From: Bacteroidales bacterium UBA5507
Lineage (GTDB): Bacteria; Bacteroidota; Bacteroidia; Bacteroidales; Lentimicrobiaceae
DNA: 64,000 nucleotides
Reading direction: 5' to 3'
NCBI GenBank assembly: GCA_002426195.1
Contig: DIOT01000047.1
Coordinates: 166,303 to 230,302 of the forward strand
This document shows positions 52,510 to 61,238 of this stretch, one piece after another; position 1 is the first letter of the stretch; the number at the start of each line of letters is the position of its first letter. Under the pieces are notes generated by a model, which was not told where the DNA came from, ran no database searches, and saw only the letters and a program-made list of their open reading frames with translations. The translations under genes and the position numbers were made by a program.

Positions 52510-53172
52510 ATGGAATTCAGCCATCTGTTTTTTGACCTCGACGGGACTCTGATTAACTCCAAACGTGGAATTTTCAACTCAGTTAAGTACACTATGGATA
52601 AATTAGAAATTCCTGAAAATGAAAGACCTAAGAACCTCAATCCATTCATTGGACCACCTTTAAGGAAATCATTTATGAATTTATTCGGAATGTCCCCGGA
52701 TGAAGCTGAAAATGCAACTATATTCTACAGAGAGTATTATAAGGTGAAAGGTGTGTATGATTTTGATATATATCCTGGTATTCCTGAAGTTATAAAAAAT
52801 CTGAAGGATACAGGTTTCTCAATTAGTCTGGTTACTAGCAAAGCTGAGGAATATGCAAAACTAATCCTTGACTCTACATCTTTCGCTAATTGCTTTGATA
52901 CTGTTTCAGGTTGTGAAATTGATGGTAAGCGGAGTGAAAAGAGTGAGTTAATTTCATACACCCTCTCTAAGTTAAATCTTCATCCTAACAGGGAAGTTCT
53001 TATGATTGGAGACAGATATCACGACATAAGAGGAGCAAAAGCTATAGGCATCTCGTCAGCTGCCGTACTTTATGGATATGGAACACATGAAGAATTGCAT
53101 TCAGAGGATCCTGATTTATTCATTGAGCATCCGGATTCCCTGTTACAATTAAAATTTATCGAAAACAGATAA
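52510..53172 (+). CDS. HAD superfamily hydrolase, phosphoglycolate phosphatase-like
   Basis: The 220-residue phosphatase has motif I FFDLDGTLINS (nucleophile D9, acid/base D11), motif II LVTSKAEEYAK, motif III region ISYTLSKLNL and motif IV MIGDRYHDIRGAKAIG. The helical cap (30-85) is of the Gph/PGMB type. It could dephosphorylate phosphoglycolate or another small phospho-compound. It converges with argS with 10 bp between stops. Confidence 0.88.
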   Translation: MEFSHLFFDLDGTLINSKRGIFNSVKYTMDKLEIPENERPKNLNPFIGPPLRKSFMNLFGMSPDEAENATIFYREYYKVKGVYDFDIYPGIPEVIKNLKDTGFSISLVTSKAEEYAKLILDSTSFANCFDTVSGCEIDGKRSEKSELISYTLSKLNLHPNREVLMIGDRYHDIRGAKAIGISSAAVLYGYGTHEELHSEDPDLFIEHPDSLLQLKFIENR

Positions 53173-53182
53173 AAATTCTCTT

Positions 53183-54964
53183 TTACATCCTCTCGGGCAC
53201 TTCAATTCCCAATAGTGAAAGCCCGTTTCTAAGATTTGAAGCTGTAATCATTGAAAGTGCAAGTCGCAGATTCTTTTTATTCAGATCTTCTTCTCTCATG
53301 ATACGTAATTCGTGATAGAACTGATTGTATTCCTTAGCCAGTTCATAGACGAAATTAGCAATTACAGAAGGTGAATATTCAAGAGCTGCTTGTTCGATTA
53401 TCTGTGGGAATGAATGATTTAAAATAACCAAGCTTCTCTCCTTTGGATGCAGCGAAGTTTCGTGATCGAATTTAATCTCCGTCTCTCCTGTTTTTCTCAG
53501 AATAGACTTTATACGGGCATACGTATATTGAATAAAAGGTCCGGTATTCCCATTAAAATCAATACTTTCAGCCGGGTTGAATACCATATTTTTCTTAGGA
53601 TCAACTTTGAGGATAAAATACTTTAGAGCACCAAGTCCTACTTTACGATAAAGATTGTTTGCTTCTTCACTCTCGAAATCCTCAATCTTACCCAATTCGA
53701 GAGTCATCTCCCGTGCGGTTCCAATCATTTCATCAATCAGATCGTCAGCATCTACTACAGTCCCCTCGCGTGATTTCATCTTTCCTTCGGGCAATTCGAC
53801 CATACCGTATGACAAATGGAAAATAGCATCGGCCCAGGCTTTGCCTAGTTTCTTCAGGACAAGCTTCAGTACATCGAAATGATAATTTTGCTCATTACCA
53901 ACAACATAAACCATCCCTTTCGGCTTATATTCCGAGTATCGCAACTCAGCTGTTCCTAAATCCTGCGTCATGTATACAGAAGTCCCGTCAGAACGTAATA
54001 AGAGCTTCTCATCCAGACCATCTTTAGTAAGATCAATCCATACGGAATTATCTGATTTTTTATCGAGGACTTTTTGATTAAGTCCCTGCTCAACTATTTT
54101 TTTTCCGAGTAAGTAGGTGTTGGATTCATAGTAGATTTTATCAAACTCAATTCCAAGTGACTTGTAAGTTGTGTCAAAACCCCTATAAACCCAACCATTC
54201 ATCATATTCCAAAGCTCTATTGTCTCCGGATCCTTCTGCTCCCATTTGATAAGTAATTCTCTTGCCTGTGACATTAAGGATGATTGTCTGGCAGCTTCAT
54301 CCTCATCCATCCCTGAAGCTTTAAGTTCAGCAAGCTCTTCTTTATACTTTTTGTCGAACAAAACATAGTAATCGCCAACAAGCTTGTCACCTTTTTGTCC
54401 GGTTGATTCAGGAGTAGCACCATTTCCGAATAACTTCCATGCAAGCATTGATTTACAGATATGTATACCTCTGTCATTGACCAAATTAACCTTAATGACA
54501 TTTTCACCACCAGCACTCAGGATTCTGCTAACTGAATCACCTAAAAGATTGTTACGTATATGACCCAGGTGCAGTGGTTTATTAGTATTCGGAGAAGAAA
54601 ACTCGACTACTACAGGTTGTGTGTCAATTGACTTCTTCATACCAAAAGATTCGCTGTTGAAGTTACTTATAAGGAAGTCATTCCAGTATGACACACCGAC
54701 TTTCAGGTTCAGAAAACCTTTAATGACATTGAAAGATTCAATTTCGGGACAATTTTCTATCATCCACTCTCCTATTAATCGAGCTGTCTCTTCGGGAGAT
54801 TTTCGGGAAATCTTAACGATGGGGAAAACGACAAGTGAAAAATCGCCCGATTCCCTGAAATTGGCAATAGTTCTTTGAATTGTTATGTTTTCATATTTGA
54901 GTTCAGTATTAAAAAGTACTGAAACTGCTTCTATAGTCCTGTTTGTGAGAATATCAATTATCAT
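53183..54964 (-). CDS. argS: Arginyl-tRNA synthetase
   Basis: The class I synthetase has 593 residues, a normal length. It has the N-terminal additional domain, VEFSSPNTNKPLHLGHIRNN carrying the HIGH-type motif (HLGH), LRSDGTSVYMTQDLGTA, the KMSKS-like KMKSREGTVV and the DALR-type helical C-terminus (YTYARIKSILRK, LAKEYNQFYHELRIM). It charges tRNA-Arg such as the one at 32606. It lies 9 bp after recR and is probably co-transcribed with it. Confidence 0.97.
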   Translation of the reverse strand: MIIDILTNRTIEAVSVLFNTELKYENITIQRTIANFRESGDFSLVVFPIVKISRKSPEETARLIGEWMIENCPEIESFNVIKGFLNLKVGVSYWNDFLISNFNSESFGMKKSIDTQPVVVEFSSPNTNKPLHLGHIRNNLLGDSVSRILSAGGENVIKVNLVNDRGIHICKSMLAWKLFGNGATPESTGQKGDKLVGDYYVLFDKKYKEELAELKASGMDEDEAARQSSLMSQARELLIKWEQKDPETIELWNMMNGWVYRGFDTTYKSLGIEFDKIYYESNTYLLGKKIVEQGLNQKVLDKKSDNSVWIDLTKDGLDEKLLLRSDGTSVYMTQDLGTAELRYSEYKPKGMVYVVGNEQNYHFDVLKLVLKKLGKAWADAIFHLSYGMVELPEGKMKSREGTVVDADDLIDEMIGTAREMTLELGKIEDFESEEANNLYRKVGLGALKYFILKVDPKKNMVFNPAESIDFNGNTGPFIQYTYARIKSILRKTGETEIKFDHETSLHPKERSLVILNHSFPQIIEQAALEYSPSVIANFVYELAKEYNQFYHELRIMREEDLNKKNLRLALSMITASNLRNGLSLLGIEVPERM

Positions 54965-54973
54965 TATTAAAAA

Positions 54974-55588
54974 TTATAAAGACTTATCGAAAGGTACCCG
55001 GTTTCTGATAGATTTTCCTAATGTTACTTCATCTGCATATTCGAGGTCATCGCCAATAGCTATACCTCTTGAGATTGCTGAAATTACCGGTATACTGGAT
55101 TGAACTTTCCTGTAAATGTAGAAAGCGGTTGTATCACCTTCGGTAGTTGAAGGCAATGCCATTATTAATTCTTTTATATTGCCTGATTCAGCCTTTTGAA
55201 TCAGAGAGTCAATGTTAATATCCTGCGGTCCAATACCATCCATTGGGGAGATTACACCATCAAGAATATGAAATACGCCTGTGAACTGATTAGTATTTTC
55301 AATTGCAATAACATCGCGTATATCCTCTACAACACATATTATTGAATGGTCTCTCTTGTGGTCGGCACAAATATTGCATATTTCACCATCAGCAACATTG
55401 TGACATTCTTTGCAATAATTAATTTCAGTTCGAAGACTAATAATTGCCCGACCAAGTGCCTCAGCACGTATTGGATCCTGCTTTAATATCCACAAAGCCA
55501 GTCTCAGTGCTGTTCTTCTTCCAATACCAGGCAATTTCACAAGTTCGGCAATTGCGTTATCAAGCAGCTTTGAAGGATATGAGTTCAT
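54974..55588 (-). CDS. recR: Recombination protein RecR
   Basis: The 204-residue protein acts with RecO (and RecF) to load RecA. It shows KLLDNAIAELVKLPGIGRRTALRLA (helix-hairpin-helix), the zinc finger CKECHNVADGEICNIC, and the Toprim domain with ICVVEDIRDVIAIE and YHVLDGxISP-type FHILDGVISPMDGIGP. I use ATG 55588 because the protein then starts MNSYPSKLLDNA; an in-frame start 14 codons upstream lies between the promoter and this ATG and adds unconserved residues. Confidence 0.95.
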   Translation of the reverse strand: MNSYPSKLLDNAIAELVKLPGIGRRTALRLALWILKQDPIRAEALGRAIISLRTEINYCKECHNVADGEICNICADHKRDHSIICVVEDIRDVIAIENTNQFTGVFHILDGVISPMDGIGPQDINIDSLIQKAESGNIKELIMALPSTTEGDTTAFYIYRKVQSSIPVISAISRGIAIGDDLEYADEVTLGKSIRNRVPFDKSL

Positions 55589-55627
55589 GATATAACCGGC
55601 TAACGGAAGATTATGTAATTTTGTGGG

Positions 55628-55635
55628 CAAATATA
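55628..55635 (-). promoter_or_regulatory. -7 box of recR-argS
   Basis: TATATTTG on the minus strand matches TAnnTTTG, 39 bp before the recR ATG. Confidence 0.6.
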
Positions 55636-55716
55636 CAAACAGTTTAGTTTATCTTTTAGCTTAGAACTAAGGTCGATGTTGCAGGAAGACTTTACCGCGA
55701 AAAATATATTAACAAC

Positions 55717-56463
55717 ATGACTACTTCTTATAACAAAATACTTCTGACAATCGTAGTATCCATAATCTGTTCAACGTGGGTTCTTGGACAGGATAATGAC
55801 ACAATCAACAAAACTGATCAGAAAGGAAACAAGCAAGGGTTCTGGAAAAAGATAAATGCAGAAGGCAGGCTGCAGTATGAAGGCCAATTCATCAACAATA
55901 TACCAACAGGAACTTTCACCTATTATGATTCATTGGGTAATGTCAAGGCCATAACCAAATTCTCTGATAATGGCAAAGTGGCTAATACTCAGCTGTTCCA
56001 AAAAGGAATAAAATTGTCAGAGGGAGAGTATCTCAATGAAAGAAAGAATGGATTATGGAACTATTACAATGAGAATTCTGTTCTGGTTGCCCAGGAGTCT
56101 TATGTAAATGGAGTCCCCGATGGTACATGGAAAATATACTATTATGAAGGTTCATTGCTTGAAGAAGTACCCTATGTAATGGGCATTAAAGAAGGTGAAT
56201 GGAAACAGTATTTCATGGATGGTGCTGTTAAAACAAAAGCAACGTACAAGAATGGAAAGCTTGAAGGACTGGCTACATTCTTTCATCCTAATGGGCGTGT
56301 ATTTATATCGGGACCTTATATAAACAATTTAAAAAATGGAACCTGGATGCACTTTAGCGATAAAGGTGTGACTGAAAAGCGCGAAGAATGGGTGAATGGA
56401 TATTTGAAAAAAGAGGAATACTTCGACAAATCGATTGAGAGGATGGTTAAAGAAGAAAAGTAA
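55717..56463 (+). CDS. Exported MORN-repeat protein (YwqK family)
   Basis: The 248-residue protein has a signal peptide (about 1-25, WVLGQ). The rest consists of MORN-type repeats of about 23 residues (GFWKKINAEGRLQYEGQF, GEYLNERKNGLWNYYNEN, GTWKIYYYEGSLLEEVPY, GEWKQYFMDGAVKTKATY, GLATFFHPNGRVFISGPY, GTWMHFSDKG). Databases call this family 'YwqK antitoxin', but no toxin is adjacent. It is likely a periplasmic or surface protein of unknown role, and converges with the glycosyltransferase gene with 6 bp between stops. Confidence 0.85.
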   Translation: MTTSYNKILLTIVVSIICSTWVLGQDNDTINKTDQKGNKQGFWKKINAEGRLQYEGQFINNIPTGTFTYYDSLGNVKAITKFSDNGKVANTQLFQKGIKLSEGEYLNERKNGLWNYYNENSVLVAQESYVNGVPDGTWKIYYYEGSLLEEVPYVMGIKEGEWKQYFMDGAVKTKATYKNGKLEGLATFFHPNGRVFISGPYINNLKNGTWMHFSDKGVTEKREEWVNGYLKKEEYFDKSIERMVKEEK

Positions 56464-56469
56464 GAATAT

Positions 56470-57933
56470 TTAATCAATCCGTTTATAGAAGGATAATCCA
56501 TCTTCTTTGCCTATCAATTCAAATCCCTCCTCTTTCAATTCATTGGCTTCCACTAAATTCAGACCAAATTTCTTAAAATATTCTTCGGTTAGTATCATTC
56601 CATCGATTTTAAGAGTATCAACAACATCAAAAAAGGATTTATTGTTGAATGCCCCCGATTTGTACATCTCATCGATGCTTAGATCGCCCTGGATTCTTTC
56701 GTATAAAGGCAACTCATTGAATATAAAGGTCATAGGTGCCAATAGCGATGTACTTTCATGAAATGGAAAATACTTTTCAGTATATACATGATTTCGTTCG
56801 GGATCAAACTTCTCAACTGAAATAAGCACATTGTAAATCATATTAACCGCCAAATACAAACCGGTAAGAGCCAGGAAAGTGATCCATTGCCTGTTTTGAT
56901 TTCTTGACACGCTTTCCTGCTGTCGGTATTCTACATACTTGTATTGTAAGCCTTTAACAATAATTAAGACGATAAAAGGCAGGTATAAAAGAAGATACTT
57001 ACTGGTAGAATGTACAGTGATCAAAGAAAGCAATATTACCAGGAGGAAAATATAGTGAAGGTAGATTGTGTTTGACCAAAGTTTTCTGAAATTAAGAATA
57101 AGAGAAAAAATAAAGAGTAGAGAGAGGACAATTTCCTTTGGACTATGGAAGAACCGCATATGCTCTCTCAATATTTTGAGCAGATAACCAATTGACTCGG
57201 GAAAAGCTTTAGAATTGTGGAACGCAGGAGAATCGTTAATCTGATAAAACCAGAAGGCAACGTTGTGCTGTTCGGTAAAATCGTAGAAATACAGAGCAAT
57301 TCCGAGTAATGAGGCACAACCCATTATCACAGAAGCCAAAGGTTTTCGCTTCCATAAAAGCAGAATTACTCCAGCACCTACGAATATCAGGCCATTCAGA
57401 TGTCCGGCAGTAGCAACTCCAGCCAAAAATCCACTTATAACAAGGTTCAGTATTTTATCATTCTCAAGATACCTTTCAAGAAAAATAAAAGATGAAAATC
57501 CCAGAGTCATTACAAGGATTTCGGGACGGTACACGAAACTATACTGAAAAATCAGAGCATTTGCAGCAAGAAGCAATATACCAAACCAGGCAGCATTCCT
57601 TCCTATTTTCTTCCTTGTATATAAAAAGAAACTAAGCAAAAATATGCTTACCCAGAAAAGTGAAACGCTTTTTAAGGTATATAGTGAAAAGCCAAAAGCT
57701 TTGATAAAGGCAAAGCCGTTTAATGTGAAAAATTTATGATGAACCAAATGTTTCTCTTGTTGGAGGGTTATCCCATGCATTAACTCAGACTTCACAAAAC
57801 CTTTTTGCGACATCCAATAAGCATGTTCACCAATCCATGCATCGTCAATATCGGGGACTCTTTGCCAGATACTATAAATAAACAGAATAAGAATAATTAA
57901 AAGAGATGGCTTGAGCAATCTGCTAAAAGTCAT
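56470..57933 (-). CDS. GT39/ArnT-like membrane glycosyltransferase
   Basis: The 487-residue protein has about ten membrane helices. The first periplasmic loop carries the acidic motif of GT-C enzymes (RVPDIDDAWIGEHAYWMS, near residues 25-42), and the C-terminal 100 residues are soluble. This matches lipid-linked-sugar transferases of the GT39/ArnT type; donor and acceptor are unknown. I use ATG 57933, downstream of the -7 box at 57952; the upstream in-frame TTG lies inside that box. Confidence 0.72.
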   Translation of the reverse strand: MTFSRLLKPSLLIILILFIYSIWQRVPDIDDAWIGEHAYWMSQKGFVKSELMHGITLQQEKHLVHHKFFTLNGFAFIKAFGFSLYTLKSVSLFWVSIFLLSFFLYTRKKIGRNAAWFGILLLAANALIFQYSFVYRPEILVMTLGFSSFIFLERYLENDKILNLVISGFLAGVATAGHLNGLIFVGAGVILLLWKRKPLASVIMGCASLLGIALYFYDFTEQHNVAFWFYQINDSPAFHNSKAFPESIGYLLKILREHMRFFHSPKEIVLSLLFIFSLILNFRKLWSNTIYLHYIFLLVILLSLITVHSTSKYLLLYLPFIVLIIVKGLQYKYVEYRQQESVSRNQNRQWITFLALTGLYLAVNMIYNVLISVEKFDPERNHVYTEKYFPFHESTSLLAPMTFIFNELPLYERIQGDLSIDEMYKSGAFNNKSFFDVVDTLKIDGMILTEEYFKKFGLNLVEANELKEEGFELIGKEDGLSFYKRID

Positions 57934-57951
57934 GTGGCATAGGTTAGACTG

Positions 57952-57959
57952 CAAAAATA
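57952..57959 (-). promoter_or_regulatory. -7 box of glycosyltransferase gene
   Basis: TATTTTTG on the minus strand fits TAnnTTTG, 18 bp before the ATG at 57933. Confidence 0.6.
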
Positions 57960-58021
57960 GGAAAATGAAATGTCATGGTAGTCCTTTTTTCTAATTGGAT
58001 GTTATATTCATCATGCTTTAT

Positions 58022-58029
58022 TATCTTTG
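58022..58029 (+). promoter_or_regulatory. -7 box of DUF4293 gene
   Basis: TATCTTTG fits TAnnTTTG, 18 bp before the ATG at 58048, and overlaps an in-frame TTG that is therefore not the start. Confidence 0.65.
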
Positions 58030-58047
58030 TCAAAAAAAGAATCCGTT

Positions 58048-58527
58048 ATGATCCAAAGAGTACAATCAATCTATCTTTTACTAGCTGCAATAGCACTTAC
58101 TGTATTATTCTTTTTACCGATTGCCAGTTTTTACTCAAGTCTCTCATACAGCCATAATTTATATGTGACTCATCTTAAACCCTTAAGCGATGGAATAGAG
58201 CCAATAGTCAATTCACAAAAAATTATTCCACTCGGTATTTTAGCCGGTATAACTGCTGCTATTTCGGTTCTTACGATTTTCATGTATAAAAAACGATTGG
58301 TTCAAATCAAAATCGTAAGGGTACTCATTCTTTTTACCGCAGTATTACTGGGCCTTATTTTCTTTGTATACGGTCCAATGATTAGTCGGATAACTGAAAC
58401 AGAAGTCAGGTATGAAAGCGGTTATGGCCTGTATTTGATACTTACAGCCTTTATCTTGCTGTTTTTAGCGCACAGGGGGATCGTGCATGATGAGAAGTTG
58501 GTCCGTTCAGCTGACAGGCTCAGATAA
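58048..58527 (+). CDS. DUF4293 family membrane protein
   Basis: The 159-residue protein has four membrane helices and begins MIQRVQSIYLLLAAIALTVLFFLPI, the DUF4293 signature of Bacteroidota. A conserved periplasmic loop follows helix 1, and the protein ends in a charged cytoplasmic tail (DEKLVRSADRLR). Function is unknown. It converges with the metallophosphoesterase gene, with 4 bp between stops and no visible terminator. Confidence 0.85.
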   Translation: MIQRVQSIYLLLAAIALTVLFFLPIASFYSSLSYSHNLYVTHLKPLSDGIEPIVNSQKIIPLGILAGITAAISVLTIFMYKKRLVQIKIVRVLILFTAVLLGLIFFVYGPMISRITETEVRYESGYGLYLILTAFILLFLAHRGIVHDEKLVRSADRLR

Positions 58528-58531
58528 TTAA

Positions 58532-59038
58532 CTAGAGAATTTTATTTTCCCTTTCAATTTCCAGCACTTCGAGGTCCTTTATATTAGTGCCGTCGACAAT
58601 GAATTTAATTGCAGTAATAAATTTGTGAAATCCGCTTTTTCCTGCGGCTCCGGGATTTATGTGAAGCAAGTTATTCTTCTGGTCATTCATCACCTTGAGT
58701 ATATGTGAATGTCCCGATATAAATAAAGCAGGCTTCAACTCCTTTATTAGTTCCTTAGCCTCCTTTGAATACCTAGCCGGATATCCCCCTATATGAATAA
58801 TCAGGACTTTAACACCTTCACAAAAGAAATCCTGGTAATGAGGATAAAAACTTCTTATATCCTGACCATCAATATTACCATAAACAGCCTTAAGAGGCTT
58901 TATAGAAGCAATAGTTTTTGCAGTTTCAAGATCTCCGATATCCCCCGCATGCCAAATTTCATCACATTGTTGCAAAAATGTAATCACTGAGGGATGAATA
59001 GAAGAATGGGTATCGGAGATCAGTCCTATTGTTTTCAT
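58532..59038 (-). CDS. YfcE/MJ0936-family metallophosphoesterase
   Basis: The 168-residue phosphodiesterase has all metal-ligand motifs: ISDTHSS, WHAGDIGD, VYGNIDGQD, LIIHIGGYP, ISGHSHI and HINPGAAG. Members hydrolyse small phosphodiesters; the natural substrate is often unknown. Its ATG overlaps the stop of the AlbA_2 gene by 4 bp, so the two are translationally coupled. Confidence 0.92.
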   Translation of the reverse strand: MKTIGLISDTHSSIHPSVITFLQQCDEIWHAGDIGDLETAKTIASIKPLKAVYGNIDGQDIRSFYPHYQDFFCEGVKVLIIHIGGYPARYSKEAKELIKELKPALFISGHSHILKVMNDQKNNLLHINPGAAGKSGFHKFITAIKFIVDGTNIKDLEVLEIERENKIL

Positions 59039-59688
59039 GAATTTTCCTTTTCCAGATTGAAATCGGGGTTTAAAGTATAATGAACACCTGATTCGGAATA
59101 AACCAGCTTTATTATATCAAGAACAATGAAATTTGCCAGAATATGCTCGCATCGTTTAACAGACAATCCCGATAGTTTTCTAAACCCACTGAGTGAAATG
59201 CTGCCATTATGTTCAAGATATGCAATGAGTGATCTCTCTATTGGAGAGAAGCTTACTTCAACCCCATGTTTGTTTTTTCTTTTCTTCCAGACTTTGAGTA
59301 AAACTCCATTGGCGACAAAATTCTGATCACCAACCCTGACAAAGACCTTGAAATTTCCATCTTTGTCAGGTGCTGAATGGATGAGATTACTAGGGGGAAC
59401 TATAATCTCAAGAACATTCTTTCCATTTTCATCCCATTCCCGGATATCAAAAGGTACAGGTGGTTTGCAAAACAATTGTGCACCCGCCTCCATCATATAA
59501 TACTCTTCATCAGACCGAACCCCGGCAATGGCACCATTATCTTTAACGCCCAACAGTAAACGACCTCCATCAGTATTGGCAAATGCCGCAAGTGTCCGGG
59601 CAATTTTTCTGGAGTCGTTCACTCCGAACTTAAAATCTAACTGTTGGTGTTCTCCCTCATTAATCAGAGTTCTTATATGCGATGGCAT
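59035..59688 (-). CDS. AlbA_2 (Schlafen-like) putative nucleic-acid-binding protein
   Basis: The 217-residue protein has an N-terminal AlbA_2 domain (EGEHQQLDFKFGVNDSRKIARTLAAFANTDGGRLLLGVKDNG, split here only for naming), with the conserved E-x-x-x-x-D-F-K and FANTDGG motifs. A C-terminal winged-helix-like region (SLIAYLEHNGSISLSGFRKL) follows. The family is linked to nucleic-acid binding or transcriptional control. The 4-bp overlap with the phosphodiesterase suggests a joint role in nucleotide or RNA turnover, which is inference only. Confidence 0.8.
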   Translation of the reverse strand: MPSHIRTLINEGEHQQLDFKFGVNDSRKIARTLAAFANTDGGRLLLGVKDNGAIAGVRSDEEYYMMEAGAQLFCKPPVPFDIREWDENGKNVLEIIVPPSNLIHSAPDKDGNFKVFVRVGDQNFVANGVLLKVWKKRKNKHGVEVSFSPIERSLIAYLEHNGSISLSGFRKLSGLSVKRCEHILANFIVLDIIKLVYSESGVHYTLNPDFNLEKENS

Positions 59689-59767
59689 GAAAGCAGGAGG
59701 TTAGTGAAACAAATAGGAAGCCAGTTATAAAAATAACAAGCTTAATAGGCAAAAATCAACCGAATAC

Positions 59768-60235
59768 CTAATTAATTTCGATATTGTTTTTGCCAGTTAT
59801 CTTTTCACAATACTTACACTGTAATTTCAAGTCAAGTTTATCAATAACCTGAAATTTAGTAGTTATTTGCTGATGATTTGTGATACAGTTTGGATTAACG
59901 CACTTTACAAATTGTTCGATGTTATCAGGAATCTCAACCTGACGTTTGCTGACAACCTGGAAGTTCTTGATAGTGATTAACGTAGCAGACGGCGCAACCA
60001 AAGATATTTTATTAGCATCGATGTCTTTAAAGTAATGATCGCTCACTTTAATGATTCCCTTTTTGCCATATTTCTTACTTTCAAGATTATATCCAATAGT
60101 GACTTTTTCGTCACATAGCTCCAGATTCAGCATTTTGACAACTCTGAAAACACTTTTGGTTGGGATATGGTCTATAACTGTACCGTTCTCAATAGCCGAA
60201 ACAACCAGCTCTTTTCTTATATTAGTATTCTCCAT
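59768..60235 (-). CDS. pyrI: Aspartate carbamoyltransferase regulatory chain
   Basis: The 155-residue chain has the allosteric N-domain (KELVVSAIENGTVIDHIP, LGI-type core) and the zinc domain with four cysteines (CVNPNC, then CKYC), which contacts PyrB. It binds ATP and CTP/UTP to tune pyrimidine synthesis. It lies 21 bp after pyrB in the same operon. Confidence 0.95.
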   Translation of the reverse strand: MENTNIRKELVVSAIENGTVIDHIPTKSVFRVVKMLNLELCDEKVTIGYNLESKKYGKKGIIKVSDHYFKDIDANKISLVAPSATLITIKNFQVVSKRQVEIPDNIEQFVKCVNPNCITNHQQITTKFQVIDKLDLKLQCKYCEKITGKNNIEIN

Positions 60236-60256
60236 TTTAGTTTACGTTTAACCAGA

Positions 60257-61165
60257 TTATTTAACACCCAATATTGAAGCCAGAAGTGCCTGGCGGACAT
60301 ATACACCATTCAGGGCCTGCTTGAAGTAATATGCCTGATTAGTAGAGTCTACATCAACAGTGATCTCATTTACTCTGGGCAATGGGTGCAGAATCCTCAT
60401 GTTTGGTTTGCAATTAGTAAGCATATCTGCGCTCAGGATATAAGCGTTTTTAACTTTTTCATACTCTATAGGATCAGAAAACCTTTCACGTTGAATTCGG
60501 GTCATGTAAATAATATCAGCAGTTTCCATCACATCCATAAGGTCAGTGTATTGGAAATAGTTGAGATTGTTATTTTTAATGTGCATTTTTACATAGCTCG
60601 GCAGTTTAAGCTCGATTGGAGATACCAGATGAAATGTCGTCTGGAAATTACACATTGCCATAACCAGTGAATGAACTGTACGTCCGTATTTAAGGTCGCC
60701 AACAAATGCAACATTTAAATTATCCAGATTACCCTGGGTTTTGCGAATAGAATACATATCCAGTAAGCACTGTGTAGGATGTTGATTCCCTCCGTCGCCT
60801 GCGTTTATAATAGGGACTTTTGAAACTTCGCTGGCAAAACGTGCACTACCTTCTCTGGGGTGGCGCATTACTATAATATCGCTGTAATTTGCAACGGTCA
60901 TGATAGTATCTTTAAGCGATTCTCCTTTAGATACGCTGGAGTTTGTTGCATCAGAAAATCCTATTACTTTAGCTCCCAGTTGAGAAGCTGCACTCTCGAA
61001 GCTTAACCTGGTGCGGGTTGAGGGTTCGAAGAATAACGTGGCAACAACATACTTTTCAAGAAGGTTCTGTTTAGGTTGTTTCTCAAACTCTTCGGCCAGA
61101 TCGAGTATCTTGAGATACTCCTCCTTTGTGTAGTCATTAATGGATACCAGACTGCGGTTTTTCAT
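60257..61165 (-). CDS. pyrB: Aspartate carbamoyltransferase catalytic chain
   Basis: The 302-residue enzyme forms N-carbamoyl-aspartate in pyrimidine synthesis. It has the carbamoyl-phosphate motif FFEPSTRTRLSFE, the S80s-type loop ATNSSVSKGESL, HPTQCLLDMY, FVGDLKYGRTVHSL and the LHPLPRVNEI motif. I use ATG 61165 (MKNRSLVSINDYT); the upstream in-frame start would place the promoter inside the gene. PyrB-PyrI pairing indicates the allosteric class B enzyme. Confidence 0.97.
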   Translation of the reverse strand: MKNRSLVSINDYTKEEYLKILDLAEEFEKQPKQNLLEKYVVATLFFEPSTRTRLSFESAASQLGAKVIGFSDATNSSVSKGESLKDTIMTVANYSDIIVMRHPREGSARFASEVSKVPIINAGDGGNQHPTQCLLDMYSIRKTQGNLDNLNVAFVGDLKYGRTVHSLVMAMCNFQTTFHLVSPIELKLPSYVKMHIKNNNLNYFQYTDLMDVMETADIIYMTRIQRERFSDPIEYEKVKNAYILSADMLTNCKPNMRILHPLPRVNEITVDVDSTNQAYYFKQALNGVYVRQALLASILGVK

Positions 61166-61194
61166 TGTTTTGCTTTTATTAGTTGTTGTTTTTA

Positions 61195-61202
61195 CAAAAG
61201 TA
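61195..61202 (-). promoter_or_regulatory. -7 box of pyrBI
   Basis: TACTTTTG on the minus strand fits TAnnTTTG, 29 bp before the pyrB ATG and just after the upstream terminator. Confidence 0.6.
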
Positions 61203-61205
61203 ACC

Positions 61206-61235
61206 AAAAAAAAAGCTGCCAATTAAGGCAGCTTC
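61206..61235 (-). terminator. Terminator of the cDPGS-like gene
   Basis: On the minus strand GAAGCTGCC pairs with GGCAGCTT (stem 61213-61220 with 61227-61234), followed by nine T residues. It separates the GTPase-like gene from pyrB. Confidence 0.9.
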
Positions 61236-61238
61236 TTC

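Noticed and set aside
55717..56463. Toxin-antitoxin module, suggested by the 'YwqK antitoxin' label
   Set aside because: The protein has a signal peptide and MORN repeats and there is no partner toxin gene beside it.
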